Assembly: GCA_023897205.1 (NCBI GenBank)
Contig: JAHWDD010000001.1
Coordinates: 5,084,001-5,148,000 of the forward strand
Origin: Exophiala sp. HKRS030
Taxonomy: Eukaryota > Ascomycota > Eurotiomycetes > Chaetothyriales > Herpotrichiellaceae
DNA length: 64,000 nt
Direction: 5' to 3'
The notes beneath the pieces were generated by a model. It saw only the letters and a list, made by a program, of their open reading frames with translations. It was not told where the DNA came from and searched no databases. A program made the position numbers and the translations under genes. Numbering within the stretch: the first letter of the stretch is position 1; each line of letters begins with the position of its first letter. Below, in pieces: positions 54,900 through 64,000 of the stretch.

Positions 54900-57331
54900 T
54901 CACAGATCCTGCTGGTGGGTTTTGTACGTCTTCAATGGCCGTCCAACAAGGTCTGATTGGATCTGCAATGCCAGAAACCGAGATCCAAACCGGGCCCATG
55001 GCGCTCCTCCACCGATAAACCAAACGCCAGGTTCTGTCTGGGGTCAGCACAGGAGTGTCCTCCAATGGAATTGCTTGCATATTGAAGAGACACTCACGTT
55101 TCATTTTCTTGAAGGCGCCGCGCAATTCGCCCTCCTGATCGATGCCCCAGAAGTTCTCCAGCTGGCTTTTCATCGAAGTACCCAGAATCTTGACCGCTTC
55201 TGGAAGCATGTTGGTGTGAAACCCCGTGCAAAATACAATGGCACCTGCTTCGAGTTCGCTTCCGTCGGCGAAGCGAAGACCAGTAGGAGTAAACTCGGTC
55301 ACTGTCGCAGGGGACTTGACCTTGATCTGTGATTGTCGTGAGTGATCCAGAGCGACAACACGTTTCCACGGACAACAATGATAGAGGGAAGTGTCATCCA
55401 CGAAGTAACAATGGAAAGGGATAAGTTTCAACAACATACCTGGCCAGCAACTATTTTGGCGCCGCCACCAACATCGGTATGATGGCCTCCGGCACCGTCA
55501 CCAAAGGCACATTTGACCATGTCTCCAGATTTTTCGATGGCAAATCCAGCTTGCTCCAGTGCATTGAGCCGTTCAGGCTCTCGTGCCATGCGACCCTTGT
55601 AATACTCCACTCCGATGAGTCGAGAAATAGCAACTGGAAGAGAAATCGTTCTTCTGTCGGCAAACTCCAAGTCGCTGCTCGCCGTATAGTGTGCTGTTGA
55701 AGGCTGGAGTCAGCCTTTGCTATCAGTGAGCCAACATGACGCCGAGATCTGCATACCATCCATCAATTCTTTGTACCATTCTATCGGAAAGACCGCTGAT
55801 CGAGGAGAATTATGCATTAGCCAATAAACACTCAGATGGGTATCATTCCACACAACAGAGACTCACGGGTCGGGCTGCGCTGAACTAATGTCACAGACGA
55901 GAGTCCAGCGTCGACCATGTCTTCAGCCACGTCGTGTGCTTCACAATGCAGTCAGCGAGATCAGGCCACTGTCGCAATGAGACGAAGACAGCGCACCTGT
56001 GTTTGCAGATCCTACCACCACTCCAACCTTTCCTTTCCAGGCACGTGCAGACCTGTAGTCGAAGGAATGCATCACTTCTCCTTTGAAGAGGTCCTGGAAA
56101 TGGAGTTGTCAGCCATGTCAACCACCCGTGAGCGGCAAATTCCATACTCGGTTGGGCAATTTTGGCATGTTTGGAATCGCACCCAGTCCACCGATTGCCA
56201 GGACCAGATGCCGTGTACGGAATCTGATGGTATCTCCAAAGCTTTGGATATCCAGTGTCCAAAGGTTGTCTTCTGTCTCGTAAGACGCATTCTGGAGACT
56301 CGAAGAACACCTGACATCCTGGGATGCCACTCATCAGCGAAGTTACTCGTTTTGATCTCATTCCATGACTTACAAGACCATGACGTTTGACGTATTTCTT
56401 GTATAGCCGGACCAGGTCAAGACGACCAGGGAATTTGGCGTCTTCGGGTGCAAACAGGCGCCCAAGCGGGAAGTCTGAATATTCTTTCGTCGTGTGAACT
56501 GAACGATGCCAGATTTCGATCAGCTCCTATGGCACAGCGCAGGCATGAAGCTAGATATTGGCAAGAGGAAGAGAACTCACATCGAGCAGATTCATATCGA
56601 TTCTTCCAGTTATCGCCGAGTTCAGGATTTCTCTCTATGACAACGACCTTGATTCCCATTGCGTGGAGACGGCCAGCGACGGCCAAACCAGAGAACCCGG
56701 CTCCAACGACGACAACTTGGAAATCATCGTCTTCGCTAGTAGTATGGTGAGACGAATCGCCGTTCGTGATGACGCCGTTCGTCTTCGTTTTTGGCGCTGC
56801 AGCCACGTCGGGATTGGGAAAGCCAATCAACTCCTCGAGGAGGGTGGTGAACATCCAGATCTTCCATTGCGAAGGGGAGGCGGGGTCGGGAACGAGGCCG
56901 ACGAAGCCGGAGCACTTGGTCGCTGGGTCGCCACGACACTCGAATTCGTAAGCAGTCATGATCCATGAAGAACTGTCTCCGGCATGGACCACTTCTGCAG
57001 TGCCGGGGATTACTTTAAAGTTGCACGGCTGGTGAGTTCGAGACAGCTTGTTCCAGACTGACCATACGCGTTGCACACCATAAAAGGTCCGGAATGTCCC
57101 TGTCAGTGCGCATAGGTCTCTCCAGACAACGCCGTCGACGAGATCGGATTGGTTCTCGTGTAGGGTGTCCAGGAGCGCGACGCCCGCGGTGGCAACGGCA
57201 TCTATGCCCACGTCATCTATGCCCACGTCATCTGGGAGTCGTGTGTGCGGTAGAGAAGCCGGTAAGGACTCGAAGAGGAGAGTGTTGGTGTCTTTGAGCG
57301 ACACGATCTTTTCAGCTCCTAGAGAGCCCAT
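54900..57331 (-). CDS. Flavin-containing monooxygenase with N-terminal NTF2/SnoaL-like domain
   Basis: FAD/NADPH class B oxygenase. Nine exons fit in frame: 57331-56581, 56498-56374, 56318-56148, 56093-55997, 55938-55867, 55795-55757, 55693-55440, 55326-55098 and 55033-54900, total 623 residues. Residues 45-175 (YGVQRVWSVWNKL, SWIMTAYEFECRGD) look like an NTF2/SnoaL-type fold. FAD binding is VVVVGAGFSGLAVAGRLH near residue 205. The FMO identifier is FKGEVMHSFDY, the F-x-G-x-x-x-H-x-x-x-Y form; Baeyer-Villiger enzymes usually have W in place of the final Y. NADPH binding is VGVVVGSANTAHDVAEDM. The C-terminal GVWFIGGGAPWARFGSRFL is typical. Exons as short as 39 nt would defeat simple ORF calling. 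It is divergent from the hydrolase at 57928. Substrate unknown. Confidence 0.88.
57199..57228. repeat. 15-bp tandem duplication in the monooxygenase first exon
   Basis: CATCTATGCCCACGT is repeated exactly twice in tandem. It encodes a repeated Gly-Ile-Asp-Asp-Val unit near residues 37-47 of the monooxygenase and stays in frame. Confidence 0.9.
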
Positions 57332-57927
57332 ACTGAGTGATGTGAGGCTGAGGCTGAGGCTGAGGTTTGTGTAGGCTCGTCAAAATGATGTGATGTGATG
57401 TGATGTGATTGCCAGGACAGGACTAGGATCGTATATCAGAATCTGGATCCTGCGAGTTATCGGGCCGAGTATATACATTACCTACTGACTGTCTTTTCGG
57501 GACAGACGTCTATATTATCCCCGGACTCTTACCACGCCTGGTTGTGGGTTGCAGGAGGGGGGGAGAGCAGCACAGGACAAATCGGATTTCGGTGGAGCAG
57601 TTGGTGTATACTCTACGTGCAAGGCTGGTACGACGACATCTGAACCCTTGGACTGGGGATGTCTTCCCTGGTCAGTCGGCACACACTGTGTACGAAGGCG
57701 GCAGCTCTCCCTCTCATATCCCGGACGGGGGCCGGACTGATCGACAGCACTCACAATCACACCTTGAAAAACGAAATGCTGTCCAATATCATCTTCCTCA
57801 GTTTTATCGTGACCGACACGAATAGCGCGGTTGGAAAGAGGGCTCGTCTATAATCACAGTCGTCTCCGGATTACCAACAAAGCATTACAAAGATTCCGTT
57901 GCTTGTACTGCGAATCCGGTCTAAATC
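57332..57927. promoter_or_regulatory. Divergent promoter, monooxygenase / hydrolase
   Basis: The 600 bp between divergent start codons contain two short tandem repeats: GAGGCT x3.5 at 57344-57364 and TGATG x4.8 at 57386-57409. Both lie just upstream of the monooxygenase start. Coordinated control of the two genes is plausible but unproven. Confidence 0.4.
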
Positions 57928-58824
57928 ATGGGCACCGAGAATGTTGCCACCATGTCGGACGGCGTGCAAATTCCATACCTCATCGACGGCAATCCAGAGC
58001 CCAATGCACCATTGATAGTGCTCTGCAATCCCAGTCTAGTCGATTATTCCTTCTGGGACGAGTTCCTGACTCTATTCCGCGCGAAACCCCAGAGCGAACC
58101 CTACCGCTTTCTACGATACAACAATCGCGGCCGAGTCCCCAACAACACCAACACTACAAATGCGCCACTGACGCTAGACCGCCTTACGGAAGATGTGGTC
58201 GCGATCCTGGACACCATAAACGTCGACAAAGCCATGGCCATGACAGGAATCAGCCTCGGAGGCTTGACCGTCGTCAACCTAGCTCGCAAGTATCCCGGCA
58301 GAGTAGGTGCCGTGATGCCTTGTGATTTCTTCCCGGAGAGTCCGCCGAGCAATCCGGCCGTTTGGAACAGTCGCCTCGATATAGCCAGGAAGGATCCTCT
58401 AAGCCCTCGAGATGCGGACGGCGTGCGCATTTGTGGCAGCGACTTGGCAAAGGTGACTGTCGAGCGGTGGCTGTCTCCTAAGAGCGTGAACGGCGGTTTG
58501 GAGAAATCCAAGATTGATGGGCTGGTAAAGATGGTGGAGGAGAACAGACTCGATGGCTTCGTTAGCATTGTCGAGGCTGTATCGTGTTATGATCTTCGGG
58601 AGGGACTGGCTGAGGCTACGATCCCGGCGGTTCTGGTGGCAGGAAGAGATGACGCGCCTGTGTTAGCGCCGATGAAGGACATGGCGGGTGTCTATGGTGA
58701 TGGTGCTGGCGCCGAGTTCAAGATCATTGAGGATGCTGGTCATTTGCCGGTTGTAGATCAGCCGGAGGAGTTTGTTGGGATCTTTGCGGAGTTTTTGGAG
58801 GTGACTTTAGTCCAGTCGCAGTAG
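57928..58824 (+). CDS. Alpha/beta hydrolase, 3-oxoadipate enol-lactonase-like
   Basis: Predicted hydrolase of 298 residues, single exon. It is most like the enol-lactonase/haloperoxidase-type alpha/beta hydrolases (PcaD-like), which open lactone or enol-lactone rings. The N-terminus shows the strand pattern IPYLIDGNPEPNAPLIVLCNP. The nucleophile elbow is MTGISLGGLTVVNLA (Ser near residue 110). The acid is in VLVAGRDDAPVLAP and the histidine is in EDAGHLPVVDQPEEF. It lies next to a monooxygenase and upstream of a beta-hydroxyacid dehydrogenase, which fits a ring-opening step in a catabolic pathway. The actual substrate is not readable. Confidence 0.85.
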   Translation: MGTENVATMSDGVQIPYLIDGNPEPNAPLIVLCNPSLVDYSFWDEFLTLFRAKPQSEPYRFLRYNNRGRVPNNTNTTNAPLTLDRLTEDVVAILDTINVDKAMAMTGISLGGLTVVNLARKYPGRVGAVMPCDFFPESPPSNPAVWNSRLDIARKDPLSPRDADGVRICGSDLAKVTVERWLSPKSVNGGLEKSKIDGLVKMVEENRLDGFVSIVEAVSCYDLREGLAEATIPAVLVAGRDDAPVLAPMKDMAGVYGDGAGAEFKIIEDAGHLPVVDQPEEFVGIFAEFLEVTLVQSQ

Positions 58825-59525
58825 ACAAATTCAACTGTGTTGCCGCAGAGAGATGGTGTTGCAGTGCGGTAGGAGTAAAGAGAGTAGTCAGAAATCCTGG
58901 CTCAAAGATATCAATTGCCCCTTTGGTCAGGGATCCATGAGCCCCCCCCCCCCCCTGGTGATGGCCAACGCCGGAATCGCCGTTCTTGCTCGTTGAGAGT
59001 CAGGTCACGCCCAATGTCCACGGACAAGGCATGCTCGGTCTAGCATCATCACACTCGTACAACATCAAACCTCGATCTACTGTGGAATCTGCGAGTGGGC
59101 GGCACAAAAGTCAAACGACCACAACTGTGCTGATCCGAGCAACAAACATCGAGTACTCGGAAATGTGCGGTGACTCCTGTCGGCTCGGCGCGGAGGCGGA
59201 GGTACATGGGATGTTCCCGGACCCAGGCACTGCAACAATTGCTTTGTAGCTTCAAGTACACGGACGCTCTGGGTCGGATAGGCATGTCGGCAAGTCTGAG
59301 CTAAGTAGCTTCATCCGACTTCGGTTCCATGTCTGTTGCTGCGTTGCCTTGCATGAGAGTTCCACGACATGCTGAAAACGCCTTATCGTGTTGCTCAACC
59401 GACTGTTGGAACACTGAGCGTTGGGACAGAAGTGTTGGAGGCAGTCTCAGCAACGCCCGAGCTTGCCGTTACACTGACTAGGCCTTGATCATAAACTCCA
59501 GTCATACTATTCAGAGCCTGCTGGC
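58825..59525. other. Intergenic region with a poly-C tract
   Basis: A run of 14 C lies at 58942-58955. ORFs here are short and motif-free. It holds the promoter of the dehydrogenase at 59526. No gene is supported. Confidence 0.5.
58942..58955. repeat. Poly-C tract, 14 nt
   Basis: Uninterrupted C run in non-coding DNA; length may be unreliable in sequencing. Confidence 0.9.
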
Positions 59526-60416
59526 ATGTCTCAACCCGCTCGCAATGTCGGCGTGATAGGTGCAGGTGCAATGGGGTTCGCACTCATCGAACGACTAATC
59601 AAGCGAGATTTCAGTGTGTGGGTCTTCGACCCTTCGCCTGACGCACGCAAGCGATCTTCTGATGCTGGCGCCTTATGTGAGGACTCCGCAGAGGCTGTCT
59701 TTGAAAAAGGGATCCCTGTCATCACTTGCGTGGCGTCTCCAATTGCCTTCAAGAAAACGGTTGAGGCTGCTCTTGCGAAACCCGTACACAATGGCGCCGC
59801 TCCCATTATCGAAGCAAGTACAATCGACACCGCACTCAAAATGGAGGCGAGGGCGCAGTTGGCTCAGGTTGGTCGCACCTTGCTCGATTGTCCGGTCAGC
59901 GGCACGAGCTTACAGGCTCGCAATGGCGATATTATTGTGTTCGCCAGTGGTGATGAGGACGCCTTGTCTGTTTGCGATCCTATCATTTCAGCAATTGCAC
60001 GCAAAACGGTACGGGCGGGCAAATTTGGGTCGGGAATGAGGCTGAAGCTACTGGCGAATCATTTGGTGGCACTGAATTCCATGGCCGCTGCAGAAGTACT
60101 TGTGCTCGCGCGAAAGGCCGGCCTGGCTCCGGAAATGGCGCTGGAAGTCTTGACTCAGAGCGCAGGGAATTCGCGAATGCTCGAGGTGCGTGGGAAGATG
60201 ATGATTGCTCATGACTATCTCCCAGCAACGGGCAGCATCGACCTGATTGTCAAGGACGGTGATATGATTCAGAATTTGGCCCGAGAGGTTGGATGCACGC
60301 TACCTCTGTTCAGTCGAGCACATTCGCTTTACCACTCGGCGCAGGATGAAGGACTGGGGGCACATGATATTGGAGGAATCCATGGATACCTTCTCGGGCT
60401 CAACAGTGAGCCATAA
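59526..60416 (+). CDS. Beta-hydroxyacid dehydrogenase (3-hydroxyisobutyrate dehydrogenase-like)
   Basis: NAD(P)-dependent enzyme of the 6-phosphogluconate/3-hydroxyisobutyrate dehydrogenase superfamily (also tartronate-semialdehyde reductase-like), single exon, 296 residues. The dinucleotide fold opens GVIGAGAMGFALIERLI (residues 9-25). The substrate-binding loop is DCPVSGTSLQARNGD, close to the family pattern D-x-P-V-S-G. The catalytic Lys lies in GSGMRLKLLANHLV. C-terminal helices include LIVKDGDMIQNLA. Length matches the family norm (about 290-300). It is co-oriented with the hydrolase upstream and the alcohol dehydrogenase downstream, which suggests a shared pathway step oxidising or reducing a beta-hydroxy acid. 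The exact substrate is not clear. Confidence 0.88.
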   Translation: MSQPARNVGVIGAGAMGFALIERLIKRDFSVWVFDPSPDARKRSSDAGALCEDSAEAVFEKGIPVITCVASPIAFKKTVEAALAKPVHNGAAPIIEASTIDTALKMEARAQLAQVGRTLLDCPVSGTSLQARNGDIIVFASGDEDALSVCDPIISAIARKTVRAGKFGSGMRLKLLANHLVALNSMAAAEVLVLARKAGLAPEMALEVLTQSAGNSRMLEVRGKMMIAHDYLPATGSIDLIVKDGDMIQNLAREVGCTLPLFSRAHSLYHSAQDEGLGAHDIGGIHGYLLGLNSEP

Positions 60417-60813
60417 TCTATTGGTGATGCTGAGGATGTTTACATTCTGTTGTTCACTTTCCTCGTCCATGGATGAACGGATCTCAAGGAGTTGTATGCA
60501 GGAGCACACAACGTGGTACAACCGGTAGAAATGTATGAACTCAAACATATCAAGTACAGGCTGGAGTATCAGACCGAGCGGAGATCAGTGGGTTCCGCGG
60601 GTGCTTTGACGGGGAAAGAGGCTTCGGGATGAGGTTGGGGTCTGTAGAGGTTAGGGTCGGCTTGTGTCATCCCGAAGCTGGCATAAGTATGCAATTTATT
60701 TCTTGTCATAGAGTTGTAGTTTAGAAATAGCCAGCAAGATCAGATAAAACTCCCATCTTCCAACGAGCCAGATGACTTGAATGGTGAAGCCAAACCCCTC
60801 AGGACACTGCAAC
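60417..60813. other. Intergenic region before the alcohol dehydrogenase
   Basis: Short promoter region. No gene is seen. Confidence 0.5.
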
Positions 60814-62001
60814 ATGATTCCAGCTCTGCGATATTACGGTCCTAAACAGCTCCGAGTCGAGTCTGTGCCTCCAGTGTCAGTATAGTACTCTCTCCTGTTG
60901 TTGCATCCCAGGACGAATGATCAACTTGTGGCGTTGCGTAGGCTATGTGGTCGGCGCGAAGTCCGCATCAGGGTTGCCTACTGCGGTATCTGTGGTTCTG
61001 ATGTCCACGAATATGAGCATGGCCCAATCTTCATTCCGCCGGCCGGCGCACGCAACCCTCATACGGGCCTCGAACTACCCGTGACCATGGGTCATGAGTT
61101 TTCCGGTACTATCACGGAAATCGGCTCGGGTGTCACGAACCTTTTCATCGGCCAGAATGTCGTCGTCGACCCGGTCGTCCATGATCGCCATTATGGACTT
61201 CCCGCATGTGAGGCATGCCGCAACGGTGTGTACAACGTTTGTCAACGTTCTGCAGTTTGTGGGTTGGCCCATCCCGGCGGGGGTTTGGCACAGGAAACTG
61301 TTGTTCGGGCCAGTCTGTGCATCCCTTTGCCAAACTCGTTGTCATTGAAGACAGGCGCACTTGTTCAGCCCCTTACCATCGCGTGGCACGCCATTCGAAT
61401 TTCCGGGTTCAAAACTGGTAATCGGGCCCTCGTGTGCGGCGCTGGCCCTGTAGGACTTGCTATTCTTGTCCTGCTGCGTACGTGGGGTGCACGTACAATC
61501 ATTGTCAGCGAAGTGGCCGAAGCCCGCATTCGGCAGGCTGAAATGTTTGGTGCCGACTTGGTCGTCAATCCAAGTAATGCACCGGAGATACTCGAAACTA
61601 CCAACGTAGCCGAGTTGGTACGAGCAGCCGTGGAAGAAGTGACCTCTGGGACAATGGTAGACGTCGCTTTCATGGCGGCCAGCCACCAATCAGTGCTAGA
61701 CGCGGCGGTCGCGTCCACAAGGATAGGCGGGACGATACTCAATGCTGCTGTCCATGCAACACCGCTCCAAATCCAACTCAATGACCTTACCTTCTCGGAG
61801 AAACGGCTGCTCAGCAGCATGCGCGCCACCGATGAAGACTGGAAGGGTGTCTTGGAGGCGCTGGACCAGGGCCTGGTACCAGATGTGGATGCTATGATTA
61901 CCTCGATTGTGCCTCTGAGCAAGGCCATCGATGGTGCTTTCCTCGAGTTGATCAACAACACTTCGGCGCATGTGAAGATACTGGTCGAGCCAGATCAGTA
62001 G
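60814..62001 (+). CDS. Zinc-dependent medium-chain alcohol dehydrogenase (butanediol/sorbitol type)
   Basis: MDR-family oxidoreductase. Two exons, 60814-60875 and 60942-62001 (GTCAGT...GCGTAG), give 373 residues. The first exon encodes MIPALRYYGPKQLRVESVPP, the usual opening strand. Catalytic zinc ligands are in AYCGICGSDVHEYEHGP and MGHEFSGTI. The structural-zinc loop is present but short (CEACRNGVYNVCQRSAVC). The coenzyme-binding motif is ALVCGAGPVGLAILVLL. The combination DVHEYEHGPIFIPP with HPHTGLELPV-like residues is typical of the 2,3-butanediol/sorbitol dehydrogenase branch. It could oxidise a secondary alcohol to a ketone. It lies between a beta-hydroxyacid dehydrogenase and a transcription factor. 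Substrate is inferred from subfamily only. Confidence 0.88.
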
Positions 62002-62296
62002 GTCACCGACGGCAAATAGCAGCTCGAGCCAGAAACCCTCCGCCGTAGTTATTTCTACACATATCACGTGGTAATCCGGCTGACTTGCCGTGACTTGCCC
62101 AACTTACCCTATGTAGTTAGTTCCTTCCCAAAAGGCGGAATTTAAGTCTCTAAACTATTGTATCAAGGTAGCTAAGTGCCTAAGTCAAGGTAAGTCTGGG
62201 GAACACTGCAGGCCACCGATACCAACTTCCTGTCACTTTACCTCTCCCACCGTCTCCCCCGGTACATATCTGAACCTACGCCGTGATCCCGACATC

Positions 62297-64000
62297 ATGT
62301 CACCTCATACTTGCGACATCTGCAACTCTAGTTTCCAACGTGCTGAGCATCTTGCTCGGCATAAGTTGTCTCACGGTGCCCATCGGCCCTTCGAGTGCAC
62401 CAAATGCAATCTTGCGTTCTCTCGACGGTAAGCAAACCTTCCAGATCTTTTCAGTTCTGTGAGGAATCTGCTCATCTGTGAGTCTCGGCTGGCTTAAGAG
62501 ACACGTTGCAAAGACATATGCGTGTTCACGACATGGGGCCGACCGTATCCCACGGCTCGTCAGGAAGGGCGAAGCGCGCCTGCCAGAAATGCTCGCAAAC
62601 CAAACTACGCTGTGACGGCGACAACCCTTGCAGCCGCTGTTCGTCCAAAGGCTACATATGCTTATACAATCCCTCCAGGAAAGCCCCCAGGGTATGCCGC
62701 CTTTCTGAGCCACAACAAGTTATCCTCATCTAACATGTCAGCAGCGGGCAATCGACCAAGAACCCCGGAACGACCAAGAGCAAATTTCTGTCCCTCCCAT
62801 CAGGGGCCCTTCGGTTCTCTCAGGAGACCACATGAGAGCGATAGGGTCTGGGCAAGATGATGAGGAAGTAAACAACAGCGCGATCCAGAATTCGTTCAAC
62901 ATGTTTCCCCCTGATCAAAGCTTGAGTCCCTTTAATATGGACACAAACAACTGTGTGTCGGCCTCCTCGACGACACAGCGACGGAGCGATATACCGCCTC
63001 CAATACCCAGCGACAACAGCCATCAAAATGACATGCAGCAGTTTGGGGAGTCGCTGTCACAAAACACAACCTTTGACTTCCAAACCTATGACTCCACCGC
63101 ATTTGGTGCTGCTGTGCCTCATCTTGCATTCTGGGAAGATCCTGCGTTCATGGCTCCACTTTACCTCGACCCTTGCGTTGATGGCGAAGACTCACTGGTG
63201 ATGGATCTGCCCAACGACGAACAATCAAATCTGGCACCAGCGGATGGACAGACGGGTGACGACTCTGAGTCGGACCAGGCGCCCATGCCCAGCTTCCTCG
63301 GAGCACGGCAAAGTCCAGAGCCACAGCACGGACAGGCTCTTCGTCTTACAGAATTCCTTGCCAATGTGTGGCCAGATCAAGGTCGCAGGCGTGATTGGGC
63401 TGGGAAAACCATGTTTTCCGACAATCGTTCTGGAGAAACACTCTATCCACCACCCCTTATGGGCACATTTTCGCCTATCCTGTCTTCCACGGCAAATCAC
63501 CAGATATGGGAGGCAGAAAATCTGGTTCATGTCAAGCCTCTCCCTATGGGAATCTATACTCATATTGTTGCACGTTTCAAGGAATTCAACAGCACCTCTA
63601 ACCAATACAATCAATTTGCAGCGGGCGACTTTCCGTCGATTGCCGCGTGCAATGCTTTTATGCAGCTCTTCTTCGAGCACTTCAACCAGCTCCTTCCGAT
63701 AATCCACCAAGCCAGTTTCGATCCCGCTCAAGAAGCGTGGTTACTGGTTCTGTCGGTGATGGCGATTGGTTCTCGGTATTCCCAACAATCTGTTGCAGTA
63801 GAATGCGCGGACATCCTTCAAGAGTTTGTTCATCGAGCTTTCCAAGCGACGGTAAGCCTTTCATTCCTCCTTGACTCCTATAAACTAATGCCACTTTAGA
63901 TTGCAAAACACTATGACTCCACGTGTGAGCCATGGCTAGCACAGAGCGGGCTTCTCAATCAGATTGGTATGCAGTTCTCGGCCGACCTCAGATTGACAGA
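62297..64000 (+). CDS. C2H2 plus Zn2Cys6 transcription factor, truncated by window end
   Basis: Fungal pathway-type regulator carrying two DNA-binding domains. Exons read as 62297-62427, 62499-62691, 62742-63851 and 63900 onward, running past the window. Two C2H2 fingers open the protein: [21 protein letters not shown] and, after splicing, [22 protein letters not shown] Zn2Cys6 cluster follows directly ([20 protein letters not shown], then C seven residues on). The second exon is only joined correctly with an AAG acceptor at 62498. An in-frame 3-nt choice exists at the third exon (62742 or 62745). The region beyond residue ~400 ([18 protein letters not shown]) looks like the start of the fungal-specific transcription-factor domain. 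As the last gene of the cluster, it is a natural candidate for local control. Confidence 0.85.

Noticed and set aside
58939..58956. Poly-C run as a possible regulatory element
   Set aside because: A simple homopolymer with no other signal; listed as a repeat only.
1..64000. CRISPR arrays, operons, bacterial-type terminators and transposons
   Set aside because: None expected in a fungal nuclear region and none seen: no spaced direct-repeat arrays, no transposase or reverse-transcriptase motifs, no long terminal repeats.

Overview
The window is nuclear DNA from a filamentous ascomycete (Pezizomycotina, most likely Eurotiomycetes or a close relative). Most introns are about 50-160 nt, with GTRNGN donors, CTGAC/CTAAC-type branch sites and YAG or AAG acceptors. 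Gene content is also fungal: kexin, an Ist2-like anoctamin, a SAS4-domain protein, a fungal STAND/NLR and a Zn2Cys6 regulator. No rRNA, tRNA, CRISPR array, prophage or complete transposon was seen. Everything here comes from reading the sequence; no database search was run.

Layout. 0.5-3.5 kb: a mitochondrial thiamine-pyrophosphate-type carrier converges on NUS1, a cis-prenyltransferase subunit. 4.7-6.6 kb: an SR-rich protein with one C4 zinc motif. 6.6-10.2 kb: a gene-poor stretch upstream of a C2H2 regulator (10.2-12.0 kb). 12.6-13.3 kb: a secreted protein of unknown function. 14.2-19.6 kb: a large STAND/NLR-like gene (Goodbye-like domain, NACHT-type P-loop, helical repeats, ZZ-like zinc finger) with two places where the reading frame changes. 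20.4-26.1 kb: three mitochondrial genes that together look like a sulfide-oxidation cluster: persulfide dioxygenase and sulfide:quinone oxidoreductase, divergently transcribed, and then a dicarboxylate/thiosulfate-type carrier. 27.0-41.4 kb: a giant PhoD-like phosphatase, kexin, a SAS4-domain protein and a secreted S41 peptidase. 41.8-54.3 kb: thymidylate synthase with low-complexity insertions, two small hypothetical genes, an FMN alpha-hydroxyacid oxidase, an Ist2-like protein, an HSL-type hydrolase and a NUFIP-like CCCH protein. 54.9-64.0 kb: a candidate catabolic or secondary-metabolism cluster with a nine-exon flavin monooxygenase, an enol-lactonase-like hydrolase, a beta-hydroxyacid dehydrogenase, a zinc alcohol dehydrogenase, and a C2H2+Zn2Cys6 transcription factor cut by the window edge.

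Two groups look like working modules. In the first, SQR would oxidise H2S to persulfide, the dioxygenase would oxidise persulfide to sulfite, and the carrier could move sulfite or thiosulfate against phosphate or dicarboxylates. In the second, an alcohol dehydrogenase, an oxygenase, a hydrolase and a second dehydrogenase sit next to a regulator, as in small inducible pathways. Gene structures of note are a 5-nt micro-exon in the carrier, a GC-AG intron in the S41 peptidase, and the frame breaks in the NLR.
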